Shown piece by piece: positions 24,101 through 30,959 of a stretch of 64,000 bases of DNA; the first letter of the stretch is position 1; each line of letters begins with the position of its first letter. The translations under genes were made by a program, and so were the position numbers. Under the pieces are notes generated by a model. That model was not told the DNA's origin. It made no database searches and saw only the letters and a list, made by a program, of their open reading frames with translations. The DNA is taken from contig JAHQIW010000266.1 of NCBI GenBank assembly GCA_019055375.1, positions 186,001-250,000 on the forward strand. Reading direction: 5' to 3'. The stretch is from Parelaphostrongylus tenuis (lineage: Eukaryota; Nematoda; Chromadorea; Rhabditida; Metastrongylidae).

Positions 24101-27100
24101 AAGCCCGACACTAGTGTTTCGACCTTGACCGTCTCGTCAGTCGGACGAGTTACCCTTCGTCTTTAGCCCCGAAACATATGTATCGGGCTCCATAAGTCAG
24201 CCCATTCAGCAGACCACATGACATGTTGGCTTAAATAATAATCACGAGATATGTTAAAATTCGAGCGTGGCCTCAAGGAAACACCCGAAAAGAAAGGTAT
24301 GATATATCATGTGATTTTTTTTGACGGCGGTTCTGGAAATCGTTCGTCGTCGCCTCTCTCTTCATAGGGTGAGTAGGACTTCCGAGAGCATTGGTCAAAA
24401 ACGAGGGACCTGCTCGACTGACGAGGCTGCAAGGCCGAAAACTCGTGTATCGGGCTGTACAAGAGCCCATCAACAGACTTTATGAGATGTAGGCTCAAAT
24501 AATAATCATGAGGTATAAGTTTTAGTGTCGAATAACATCACAGTATCGACCTGGAAGAGTTCTTTCGACGAAGATATGTGCCGATTGCCATCACTGGAGA
24601 AGACAATGAGAATCGTAAACGTCGAGAACTACATGCCACAGAGTCATCACAGATTCGCTCATGGCACCGTGTTGATGGTAAATATAAATCTCTTCTTATA
24701 CCTTTAAAATCGTCTATACCTCTAAGCTCAATTTTTTGTATTGTCATTTTCTTTCCTTACTATGCCGTTTCCACATGCACATTTTAATAAGTGGCTATTT
24801 CTGGTTACTTGGTCTTGCAGTTATATTATGAAAGGCATGCAACTAGGTGGGCTGCGTGGTCAGTGGTCGTGTTGATGAACAGATGGAGTTGAAGTGCAGA
24901 AGAGGAAAATGGGGCAGGAGAAACCTAATCAATTTGTGACATTCGTAAGATTTTTTCAACTATGACATACTTTTGTATTCCTGCCAAATTCTTGATACAA
25001 TACTTTCCTGTTTACCATTTCGGGATCGTGTAAATCAAAACTAATCATCATTTCTTCCCTTCCTTCGTATTTCTCACTGGTGATAATTCGTAGTATCAGT
25101 GTAACAAGGACGAACAAGAATTCAGTTTTCCTTGAAAATTCTTATTATCATATCATCGGTCTCATCAAAAAATAATAAAACGAATAGAACAGTGAAACAC
25201 ATAATGTTCGGCTACTACTTTTTATAGATGGGCGACCTTGCGAATTTAAGGTGCAGTTGAATTCACGTACCCTCGTTTATCACGTTGAGAAGAAAGAAGT
25301 CGTATTGTTCAACCAACTTTTCGAAGGTATGATCTTATTTATGAGTTCAAAGTTTTCAAAAAAGTTTACTATCTTTCGAAAGGATACACTATCTTTTCTG
25401 TATTCGTTTGCATTTGTTAAAGATTGATGCTTCAAATGCAAACAGCATAAAGTTACTGGTTCCGCAAAATTCACTTAGCACCCGAGTTTTTTCATTTGAT
25501 TTTTCTTCACCAAGAAGCGTCTCTAAGGGAAAGCCTACTGCTACATTTTTTCTGACTCACTTGATCATTATTCGAGGCCTAAGCAAATCGCTAATTCTAC
25601 GATTTTTTCTATTGAACGCGATTAATTCAGAAGGAGCACATCTGAAAGTTCGTTGCGTAAACGTGGGCACTGATCGACTAAAAGGAACATCAGAATTAAT
25701 CTGTCGTGATGGATCATGGTCACATCCAACTCCATATTGTGTTCCACTCGATCCTCTAAATCGAAACAGTACGAGATGTCATTTCTCGCCATCAATTCAG
25801 TAACTGTGAATTTTAAAAACGAAGTTTTTCTTTTGAACATATGTTACAGATGACTCACCACCGATAGTAATTGATGCCATGAACGGTGCACATGCGTATT
25901 CGCCAATTGGTGAATTAATAGTGGCGCGTAGTACTACAGTAACTCTATCGTGTGTCACACCAAAAAGGAATAGAAAAACAAGATGGGTGAGAGATTTTTT
26001 TACGAGAAGTTCAAAGAAGCTTGTATTTCAGGCTTCTATGTTTTCAAAAGGCATGTTGGATAACATTTCCTCCAAAATGAGATATCATTATTGTGTTTGT
26101 GATAACATATTCACATCTATATAGGATAAACTTGAAGAACTATCAATAAAAAAAAATATTTTTTTAAATTAGAAATTGGCCCACTCCGTTTGCATTTCTC
26201 TGATTTATGGTTTTTTTTTCTAAATTTCAAGCATGTCAGAAAACTCCGCGGATGAGAACTTTTGGCCAATAGCTTGAGAACTGCCTGTGACTGGAGTATT
26301 CACCAATATGAAAGCCAATTATAGCGGTACATTGGTGAATTTGATCGACTTGTCGACACCATTTGGATGCTTAATGTCTCTGGCTCATAGCAGTATTTAG
26401 ACCAAATCCTTGCCGCTGACCCACACCATTAACAAATAACAGACGGTCCTGTTGACAAGAGAAATATTGAAGATTTTTGCGGATGAGCGATGGGAGTAAA
26501 ACGAATCGACTGCAAGAACTGCTGAGATCCTCGCACCTCATGTGAAGACGGATAGTTTAGAATTTTGAGAAAAATTGGGAAGGCTAGAAGGGGATCGTTT
26601 AATCAGGGGCGCCTGTTTCTATGTAGGTTTTTGTGAAGACAATTGTAGTCTTGAAATCATAGTGCAAGCGATACGTGTATAGTCAAGTGTATGTTTCAAG
26701 AATGCATTATCTTCATACAGATTAGTAGGAGGTAAAAGGATGTCTCCTGCCTTTGAGACTCTTCACATTCTTCACAATTTTTTTGTTATTGTCATCAACA
26801 TTGTTAACGTTGAACACCCAAATAGACCAAATCAATTCAGGAGTATTCTTCAACGTATCGAACATATCCACAACTCTGGACGAAAATGCAGGCTTTGGGC
26901 ATTGAAAAGGCAGACGCAAATCAGGTCATGGTTCTTTTGCGTTGAATTTTCAAGATTCTGGAGTAATTATTCTCGCTTTGACATGATAGCTGCGAAAAGC
27001 TGAAGATTATTAAGTCCAAAAAATCCTCGGTCTTGGAAAAATATGCTGTGTTTCAAATTTCTCGACATTTTTTATTTTTGTGCCATTTTTTGTCCTTTGT

Positions 27101-30100
27101 TATATCTTTTAGAGACACATACACCTGCAGCGTATTTAATGATTATCTATTAGTATAATTATGAAGTCACCAAATATAGATAGGCCATATTTCACCGAAT
27201 TTTTTAGGGATGAAAATATTAGATTCTTCCAGCTCACAGTGGCAATCGCTCAACCGGAAGACAGTGGTCTGTTGCACTGCATTCTACCAAACGGGAAAAG
27301 AAATACAATACGGCTACGGGTGGAAGGTTCTTTACTTCATTTGTTCATGTTTTCACCATCATATAACTGCTTTATGTTCCCTTCACATTATTGCGATTGA
27401 CCTAATTTGATAGAATCTGTCAGGAAGACTTTGAGTTTGTCATTAACTCAATCGACAGCGTTTAGATCAATTTTGTCCCCCACAGCGGAACTCTTCTCAT
27501 TTGTCTGTGTATCTGACAAGGAGGAATCTTTTCATTGGTACTGTAGCGCAGTTCTCTTGTCCGGTTGGCTACAAGGCGCATGGGATTACGACGGCAGTTT
27601 GTGAGGACGACGGTACTTGGAGTCACCCTCCACCCACATGTCACAGTGAGTATCAGGTTCACTTCTAGGATTATGTATATTATAAGTAGACTGTATTTTG
27701 GCCTAATTCAACCTTTTTACGTATGAGTTCCTTTATATAGACATAAACACTCTTTCAATTGTCACTATATCAAAATGAATGAGAATGATGGCGGATTTTG
27801 TCATAGAAAATCTTCATAATTCTGCTTTCCACTCAATATTTGTTGCGCAGTGTGTTGATGTGCATCACCTTTTAAAACCTATTAGCTCATTAGCTGTCTG
27901 CCACGGAGTTGCTGAGAATCCTTCCTCCTGAAGTGATTTTGAGTGATTCAACTAAGAGATTCGGGGCGTTTAACTTCTCTAGCTCTATAATCTGGACAAA
28001 AAATGCAAAGAGCAACTGAGAATGTCGTCAAGTATCGTTATAAACGACGATTATTCAAAAACATGACTGAACTTAATCCTCTTTTCGGAAGGTCTCTGGG
28101 CTCGACTCACTCTAGAAGAACCGCTCATTCCTGAACCACACTTTAGCTGTAACGAAGTTGTATTCTATTGAACAGTTCTGGGCTGAGAGGAATCAGTAAA
28201 TCACAGCTCAGAATTGAATTTGAGACAAATGAATAATTTGATGACATGTTAAAGGTCCGCAAAGAAATTGATCCACTGCAACTTTCTGCATTTTAGCAAA
28301 ACAACCCAACTTCTGAGACAAGTAAACTTCTTCTTCAATAATATAGATGTGTAAATTGACTAATGACTTCTACCTTGACCCCTAAATTCTTGAGCCGCTC
28401 CATAGTACTTCAAAACTGCATTCAAGTGTTCCCTTCGTCGATTTTTGAAGGGATATGCAATGTTGGCTCTGCTATTCGCAGTAGGGGGGTGATCCAGATT
28501 ATACATGATTTCGAAGAAAATATTTCAAAACTGCGTAATAAGACCAAAGATCCATTCGCAGTTTTTCCACTTGCTTTCAGAAAATTTCGGTATGATCTTT
28601 TAACTTCAGTAATTCAATGTCCTCCACTAGCTGTAGACGGCCGATCAATGTCAGTTACTGTATCATCTTACAAATCTGGTGGGATTGCGCAGTTTCAATG
28701 TGGCAAAGGGTAAGTGTGTTATTTTCCCATTTGCTTTCACTTTTTTTTTGAAACTGCCAGTGAGCAAGGCTAGGCAATGTAATGTAATGCGTATAGATAG
28801 CCAGTTTTTGAACACGCGAGGCGATTTGAGGCCTTCATTTATCTCTTTTTTTTCGATGATTTCGCCAAGTTTAGGTTTACGCTTGTAGGCTCGGAGCATG
28901 TTCACTGTCAGAGTGACAGCACATGGAGTGACAAAGTACCAATTTGCACTGGTAGGGTAAATCTATCCTTTTTTACGACACCTCCACTGAAAGTGGATCT
29001 GATATTGAGTGCTGCTACGATAATAGTAAACTTGGTTATTTTATTACCATAATCAGTTGTTAGCGTGTCGTTAAATCATAAATTTTGTGCTATTTTTTAC
29101 TCTTGCCCATCTGTATTGAACTTGGTGGAACATTTTATAATGAAAATAACAATACGTTTTGATAAGTTCATGCAAAAGTAATCCATACGACCTAAATCTA
29201 ATTAGGGAAAACAGAACGTGAAATGATTTGAATGGTCCCCATCGATGTTATGGCAAAGAAGATTTACTATGATTATGATAATTCTTGTCTTACTCCTTCT
29301 AGCAATATTGTGATGTAGTAACTAAATATTTGAGAGTGTTGATATGCAATACATTCGACCGCATGCAAGAGTTGAACCCGCGTTCCTCCGACACGGAGGG
29401 AGAGGCGTGCTACCACTACACTGGTGTGGGTGAAACGCGTGCTCAAATCAAACACATCCCGCCTAAGGTCGAATATTTTGCATACCACTCAGCACTCTTA
29501 GATGTTCAATTACTAAAGCTCATCTTATAAGGACTATGCTCTAGTTGTGAAGTGCAATCATTTGGATCCACCGCCGAATGCTGTACTCCTAACACCAATG
29601 CGTACTCATTATCATCGCGGAGACGTGGTATTGTTTGGATGCCTTCCGAATCATATTCTGACCGGTGGCGACTTCGTGGTGTGCCAGGAAAACGGAGAAG
29701 TGGACGAATTTCATCACTAAATGTAGGTCAATGAACATTCTTTTCCAAGGGCCATATTCCACACCACTGGGCATTCATCAATAAGCTAATGTTTCGTGAT
29801 AAACAAATCTAAGGTTGTAAGCAAAACATGCATTTGAAAACTGACTATCAAAGCATTATCAACTGAATAGTATAGCTTGACTTTAACATGGCAACAAAGC
29901 TCAAAATATCGGTAAGAGGGACGAGTAGTTATTCTAATGTCTTTGTTTTTTATCGTTATGTGGATTAAACGATGTGAGCAAGTAGTTATAAAGATCTCAT
30001 GATCTGTAACTTTGTTTGACAATACGATAATATGTTTTGGACCTTTCATGAGGTCTGTTATAGCACACAGTACTAGACAGCTGTTTTGCCTTCCCAGGCT

Positions 30101-30829
30101 CATCAGTAGCACGGTGCCTCTCAATTAGCCGATTCTACCAGCCATGAGCGCTCGACTGTGGTCACTGCGATGTCGGGGATTTTATCACGCGCTATGCGGT
30201 GATTTAAATGATTCGTCGTCGATCCCCCCCTTCCAGATAAGGAGCATTCCCTCCAAAGGATCGGCTGAAGCGAAAGGAACCGAGCTACTGACGAGTCTGG
30301 AAAGGTGAAGCAGTTGTCTAATACTGTGCAAATGCCAAACTAGATCTCATAAAAGGCTCGAAACATGTTATCACACTGCCAGATTGTTGCTTATGGTTTT
30401 CAGCAATGTGCATATAAACAGTACAAGCTAAAGGCATTAACTCTATTGTTTGATAAACGGCGTGGTTCTTTGGTTAGCGGCACCTACTCCTTTAATCGTG
30501 CTATCCTAAAAGAGCCTGGTTCAACTTTGCTGTGCTGGAACTCTACCAATTTTCTTCGTTAATTTCCATAGAGACTCTCGCATGTCATATGAATTAATTC
30601 AGGCGATCCGTTTTGTCGTCATCCTGGTGTGCCACTACACGGCGCAGCCACATCACCACCAAAAGATTACTACTTAGTCGGTGAAAAAATTGTCTTCTAT
30701 TGTCCGCAACAGGAGTACAAACTAAACTCCGAAAATGTGCTTACATGTATCGATGCTGGAAAATGGTCTTCAAAACTGCCTCTTTGCCTTCTAGACAAAC
30801 GAAATTCAAAAGATGGGACCATTCCATAG
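2995..30829 (+). CDS. lev-9: lev-9-like secreted WAP/sushi/Ig scaffold protein, 33 exons (three frame breaks)
   Basis: Exons: 2995-3190, 3253-3316, 3991-4109, 4564-4691, 5017-5092, 6745-6918, 7663-7836, 9542-9626, 12272-12360, 12471-12542, 14434-14538, 15806-15902, 15964-16049, 16279-16437, 17487-17612, 17746-17828, 17918-18021, 18480-18614, 18904-18966, 20765-20923, 21390-21517, 21919-21994, 24526-24677, 24847-24944, 25228-25326, 25631-25768, 25850-25986, 27167-27326, 27466-27645, 28610-28709, 28875-28951, 29545-29722, 30603-30829. All introns are GT-AG and all junctions are phase-compatible. Removing one extra base in each of exons 17, 24 and 32 gives 4041 coding bases, 1346 residues. Order: signal peptide, WAP, CCP1-14, Ig, CCP15-18. 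Introns between modules are phase 1, as is usual for shuffled extracellular domains. C. elegans LEV-9 (WAP plus eight CCPs) clusters levamisole receptors at the neuromuscular junction; the same role is inferred here. The C-terminal half exceeds the LEV-9 I know, and two adjacent genes remain an alternative. Confidence 0.78.
3253..4109 (+). CDS. lev-9: Exons 2-3: CCP1
   Basis: Exon 2 (3253-3316) carries the first CCP cysteine and IENGYI; exon 3 (3991-4109) carries YAC, GFVLIG, the third cysteine and the W…PSC end. The split is in phase 2 at LR|FGS. The 674-bp intron holds nothing recognisable. Confidence 0.85.
4564..5092 (+). CDS. lev-9: Exons 4-5: CCP2
   Basis: Exon 4 (4564-4691) begins [14 protein letters not shown] and carries the second cysteine (YSCVPGY). 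Exon 5 (5017-5092) supplies the third and fourth cysteines around QWFGPDLKC. The internal intron is phase 0. Introns 3 (454 bp) and 4 (325 bp) contain no recognised element. Confidence 0.8.
5270..5790 (-). mobile_element. Mariner-type transposon remnant, transposase N-terminus only
   Basis: The minus-strand ORF at 5301-5549 contains [16 protein letters not shown], matching the L-E-D-K-P-R-S-G-R-P linker between the two helix-turn-helix halves of mariner transposases. Upstream on that strand, INEVKGKAQQ-like residues give the first helix region. No DDD catalytic domain follows, and the reading frame is broken. It lies inside intron 5 of the lev-9-like gene. The copy at 9833-10365 has the same extent, so the family is probably non-autonomous. 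Confidence 0.6.
5791..6744. other. Rest of intron 5, nothing recognised
   Basis: AT-rich intronic sequence after the mariner remnant; no repeat shared with the rest of the window and no credible ORF. Confidence 0.4.
6745..6918 (+). CDS. lev-9: Exon 6: CCP3 (single-exon module)
   Basis: A complete CCP in one 174-bp exon with phase 1 at both ends: [39 protein letters not shown]. All four cysteines and the tryptophan are present. Confidence 0.88.
6919..7662. other. Intron 6, nothing recognised
   Basis: 744 bp of intron. A minus-strand ORF overlapping its end is a shadow of exon 7. Confidence 0.4.
7663..7836 (+). CDS. lev-9: Exon 7: CCP4 (single-exon module)
   Basis: Same length and phases as exon 6: [41 protein letters not shown] complete four-cysteine CCP with donor GTTAGT. 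Confidence 0.88.
8142..8309 (-). repeat. tRNA-derived SINE, related subfamily
   Basis: On the minus strand a box-A region (GCAGGTGGCACTGTAGCC) and a box B (GGTTCAATCCCG) are followed by GGTACCAGACTTGCCTGG, recalling the body of the SINE at 10863-11140 (GGTACCAGACAGG, ACTTGTCTGG). The copy is shorter and diverged. It lies in intron 7, opposite to the gene. Confidence 0.5.
9044..9337 (+). repeat. tRNA-derived SINE, diverged full-length copy
   Basis: Starts GAGCGCATGTGGCGCAGTGG (box A) with a damaged box B near 9095-9110, then the same body and tail as 10863-11140. No convincing target-site duplication was seen. Located in intron 7. Confidence 0.7.
9542..12360 (+). CDS. lev-9: Exons 8-9: CCP5
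   Basis: Exon 8 (9542-9626) gives [16 protein letters not shown] and ends ATATFR. Exon 9 (12272-12360, acceptor TTCAAG) gives [25 protein letters not shown]. The internal intron is phase 2 and 2.6 kb long; it holds a mariner remnant and a complete SINE. Confidence 0.78.
9833..10365 (-). mobile_element. Second mariner-type remnant, transposase N-terminus only
   Basis: Reads in the same sense and order as 5270-5790 (shared CGACTGCAGCTCGCT, GTTGTGCCTT and AATCAAATC-type blocks) and begins AAGTTTTGGGACAC, a typical mariner terminal sequence. Multiple stops break the reading frame. The catalytic domain is absent, as in the first copy. Located in intron 8. Confidence 0.6.
10863..11140 (+). repeat. 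Complete tRNA-derived SINE with target-site duplication
   Basis: The 278-bp element starts GAGCGCATGTGGCGCAGTGG (pol III box A) and has box B GGTTTCGATCTCGC about 50 bases on, then an unrelated body and a T/C-rich tail ending CTTTATCCTTATCCTTT. It is flanked by a perfect 11-base direct repeat TAACCTAAGCT at 10852-10862 and 11141-11151. Boundaries are therefore exact. It is the reference for the partial copies at 1-96 and 9044-9337. Confidence 0.88.
11152..12271. other. Rest of intron 8, nothing recognised
   Basis: AT-rich intron sequence between the SINE and exon 9; no supported gene or repeat. Confidence 0.4.
12471..14538 (+). CDS. lev-9: Exons 10-11: CCP6
   Basis: Exon 10 (12471-12542) begins [13 protein letters not shown]; exon 11 (14434-14538) gives [26 protein letters not shown] is a likely N-glycosylation site. 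The 1.9-kb intron between them contains an unassigned ORF at 12599-13039. Confidence 0.82.
12543..14433. other. Intron 10, with one unassigned 146-codon ORF
   Basis: The only notable content is a plus-strand ATG ORF at 12599-13039 whose product I do not recognise. It is rich in Ser, Phe and Cys and shows no domain or splice context. The rest is AT-rich intron sequence. Confidence 0.3.
14539..15805. other. Intron 11, nothing recognised
   Basis: 1.27 kb with A/T runs and no repeat shared with other parts of the window. Confidence 0.4.
15806..16049 (+). CDS. lev-9: Exons 12-13: CCP7
   Basis: Exon 12 (15806-15902) gives [13 protein letters not shown] and KYECNRG; a 61-bp intron follows; exon 13 (15964-16049) gives [12 protein letters not shown] and [12 protein letters not shown]. 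Reading through the intron would end at a stop or insert foreign residues, so the small intron is well supported. Confidence 0.83.
16279..17612 (+). CDS. lev-9: Exons 14-15: CCP8 and tetrabasic linker
   Basis: Exon 14 (16279-16437) gives [14 protein letters not shown] and [13 protein letters not shown]; exon 15 (17487-17612) gives [15 protein letters not shown]. After the last cysteine a linker runs to [13 protein letters not shown] is a strong furin-type consensus, placed between CCP8 and CCP9. Intron 14 (1.05 kb) holds nothing recognised. Confidence 0.82.
17746..18021 (+). CDS. lev-9: Exons 16-17: CCP9, frame broken by one extra base
   Basis: Exon 16 (17746-17828) gives [17 protein letters not shown] and ends at NDIT. 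Exon 17 (17918-18021) starts IICREGF, then a five-T run at 17935-17939 throws the frame into a stop. With four Ts it reads on as [18 protein letters not shown] and APPEC, a normal CCP end. The donor GTCAAT after CCAA is weak but keeps phase 1. Confidence 0.72.
18480..18966 (+). CDS. lev-9: Exons 18-19: CCP10
   Basis: Exon 18 (18480-18614) gives [16 protein letters not shown] and [12 protein letters not shown]; exon 19 (18904-18966, acceptor CTTGAG) gives [16 protein letters not shown]. The tryptophan before the last cysteine is missing, so it is a divergent CCP. Exon 19 is short and its acceptor is not ideal. Confidence 0.65.
19455..19790. repeat. Foldback repeat family 1, two arms in inverted orientation
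   Basis: The left arm (TTTCGGCCTTGACAGCCTC near 19510-19530) and right arm (GGCTGTCAAGGCCGAAA near 19709-19726) are complementary, and the outer ends CCAACTTGTTATATG and CATGACATGTTGG also pair. The element lies in intron 19. Confidence 0.65.
19900..20290. repeat. Inverted-repeat element family 2 (MITE-like), copy A
   Basis: Starts near GATAATATGTTTTGACCCTT and ends in the inverted counterpart near AAGACTTCAAACATTAT. The interior (CGCTCGACTGTGGTCACTGC, GGATCGGCTGAA-type block, AATTGTCTAGTACTGT) matches copy B at 30018-30385. Non-coding; located in intron 19. Confidence 0.7.
20765..20923 (+). CDS. lev-9: Exon 20: CCP11, divergent single-exon module
   Basis: A 159-bp exon with phase 1 at both ends, acceptor TTATAG, donor GTACGT. 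It gives [27 protein letters not shown] and PTPSC. Four cysteines remain, but spacing is short and the tryptophan is absent. NIT is a potential glycosylation site. Confidence 0.7.
21390..21994 (+). CDS. lev-9: Exons 21-22: CCP12
   Basis: Exon 21 (21390-21517) gives [14 protein letters not shown] and NGTFFQYK; exon 22 (21919-21994) gives [18 protein letters not shown] and LLPC. The join is phase 0 and yields a normal four-cysteine CCP with W. Introns 20 and 21 (about 0.4-0.5 kb) hold nothing recognised. Confidence 0.78.
22375..22817 (+). mobile_element. 3' end of an RTE-like non-LTR retrotransposon
   Basis: Reading in shifting frames gives [33 protein letters not shown]-like residues, then [16 protein letters not shown] and DDERGDR before a stop at 22815-22817. 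This is the conserved C-terminus of the endonuclease/reverse-transcriptase proteins of strongylid RTE-like elements. At least two frameshifts are present and the 5' part is missing, as expected of a truncated insertion. It lies in intron 22, same strand as the gene. Confidence 0.75.
22818..24020. other. Part of intron 22, nothing recognised
   Basis: Intron sequence between the retrotransposon tail and the foldback repeats; no supported gene. Confidence 0.4.
24030..24290 (-). repeat. Foldback repeat family 1, copy with clear terminal inverted repeats
   Basis: CCAACATGTCATGTGGTCTG at about 24062-24081 is repeated in reverse complement at about 24209-24228 (CAGACCACATGACATGTTGG). The interior has the family's CGACCTTGAC and GGGCTCCATAAGTCAGCCC blocks. 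Confidence 0.75.
24310..24530 (-). repeat. Foldback repeat family 1, adjacent copy ending at exon 23
   Basis: On the minus strand it reads in the family order: AATAATCATGAGG-type edge, GATGGGCTCTTGTACAGCCC, CGTCAGTCGAGCAGG, GGCGACGACGAACGATTTCC. It abuts the copy at 24030-24290. Its plus-strand right edge overlaps the TTTTAG used here as the exon 23 acceptor. Confidence 0.65.
24526..24944 (+). CDS. lev-9: Exons 23-24: CCP13, frame broken by one extra base
   Basis: Exon 23 (24526-24677) carries [14 protein letters not shown] and ends at TVLM; exon 24 (24847-24944, acceptor AACTAG) gives [17 protein letters not shown] and GKWGRR. The last cysteine is lost because of a TTT at 24933-24935; with two Ts it reads LINCDI and meets the donor GTAAGA in phase 1. 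The exon 23 start is uncertain: an in-frame acceptor at 24541-24543 (CAG) is equally possible. Confidence 0.62.
25228..25768 (+). CDS. lev-9: Exons 25-26: CCP14
   Basis: Exon 25 (25228-25326) gives [17 protein letters not shown]; exon 26 (25631-25768) gives [30 protein letters not shown]. All four cysteines and W are present. The internal intron (304 bp, phase 1) has nothing recognisable. Confidence 0.83.
25850..27326 (+). CDS. lev-9: Exons 27-28: Ig-like domain
   Basis: Exon 27 (25850-25986) gives the B-strand cysteine and core tryptophan in [17 protein letters not shown]; exon 28 (27167-27326) gives the F-strand signature EDSGLLHC and ends [11 protein letters not shown]-x-G-x-x-x-C and spacing fit an Ig domain, not a CCP. 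The phase 0 split uses acceptor ATGAAG before TCACCA, which is not ideal, so the first residues of exon 28 are tentative. Intron 27 (1.18 kb) holds no recognised element. Confidence 0.72.
27466..27645 (+). CDS. lev-9: Exon 29: CCP15 (single-exon module)
   Basis: A 180-bp phase 1-1 exon with acceptor GTTTAG and donor [49 protein letters not shown]. Complete CCP. The longer ORF through 27407-27604 is in another frame and is a shadow. Confidence 0.85.
27646..28609. other. Intron 29, nothing recognised
   Basis: 964 bp without a recognisable repeat or gene. Confidence 0.4.
28610..28951 (+). CDS. lev-9: Exons 30-31: CCP16
   Basis: Exon 30 (28610-28709) gives [14 protein letters not shown] and AQFQCGKG; exon 31 (28875-28951) gives [17 protein letters not shown] and KVPIC. 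The internal intron is phase 2. The donor could also be four bases later, but only this one keeps phase 1. Confidence 0.82.
29357..29427 (-). repeat. tRNA-like relic (Gly-type box A)
   Basis: On the minus strand GTGTAGTGGTAGCACG resembles a box A with D loop, CCTCC…GGAGG could form an anticodon-side stem, and GGGTTCAACTC is a damaged box B. Acceptor ends do not pair well. A tRNA pseudogene or SINE head in intron 31. Confidence 0.4.
29545..29722 (+). CDS. lev-9: Exon 32: CCP17, frame broken by one extra base
   Basis: Gives [32 protein letters not shown] and VVCQENGE. At 29699-29701 (AGT) an extra base removes the tryptophan and leads to a stop; without it the exon reads EWTNFITK. The donor GTAGGT then splits the final cysteine codon as T|GC, which exon 33 completes. 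An RGD tripeptide lies in HYHRGDVV. Confidence 0.7.
30018..30385. repeat. Inverted-repeat element family 2 (MITE-like), copy B
   Basis: Aligns along its whole length with 19900-20290. Termini GATAATATGTTTTGGACC and CGAAACATGTTATCAC are inverted repeats of each other. Non-coding; located in intron 32. Confidence 0.7.
30603..30829 (+). CDS. lev-9: Exon 33: CCP18 and C-terminus
   Basis: Acceptor TTCAG at 30598-30602. The first two bases GC complete a Cys codon, then [38 protein letters not shown] give a complete CCP. It ends with a short polar tail, [10 protein letters not shown], and TAG at 30827-30829. No membrane segment or GPI signal follows, so the protein is predicted to be secreted. Confidence 0.85.
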
Positions 30830-30953
30830 CGCTTCCTACTTATTCATAGGTACCATGACCCAATGTTTGGTGTTGTTACGTTGTATTCCAAGTCCGGTCT
30901 TCTTATATAAAATTACGCACATTCAACTTTTATGAGTGGGCTTGTCAAGATGT

Positions 30954-30959
30954 AATAAA
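30954..30959 (+). terminator. Polyadenylation signal AATAAA
   Basis: AATAAA lies 125 bases after the stop codon, a normal 3' UTR length for a nematode. A second AATAAA is at about 31067. Confidence 0.6.

Noticed and set aside
29357..29427. Functional tRNA gene on the minus strand
   Set aside because: Acceptor stem does not pair and box B is damaged; reported only as a tRNA-like relic.
30365..30562. 65-codon ORF with two cysteines before exon 33, considered as an extra half-CCP exon
   Set aside because: It begins within a repeat edge, would leave an incomplete CCP, and is not needed because the GTAGGT donor of exon 32 joins exon 33 with a restored cysteine.
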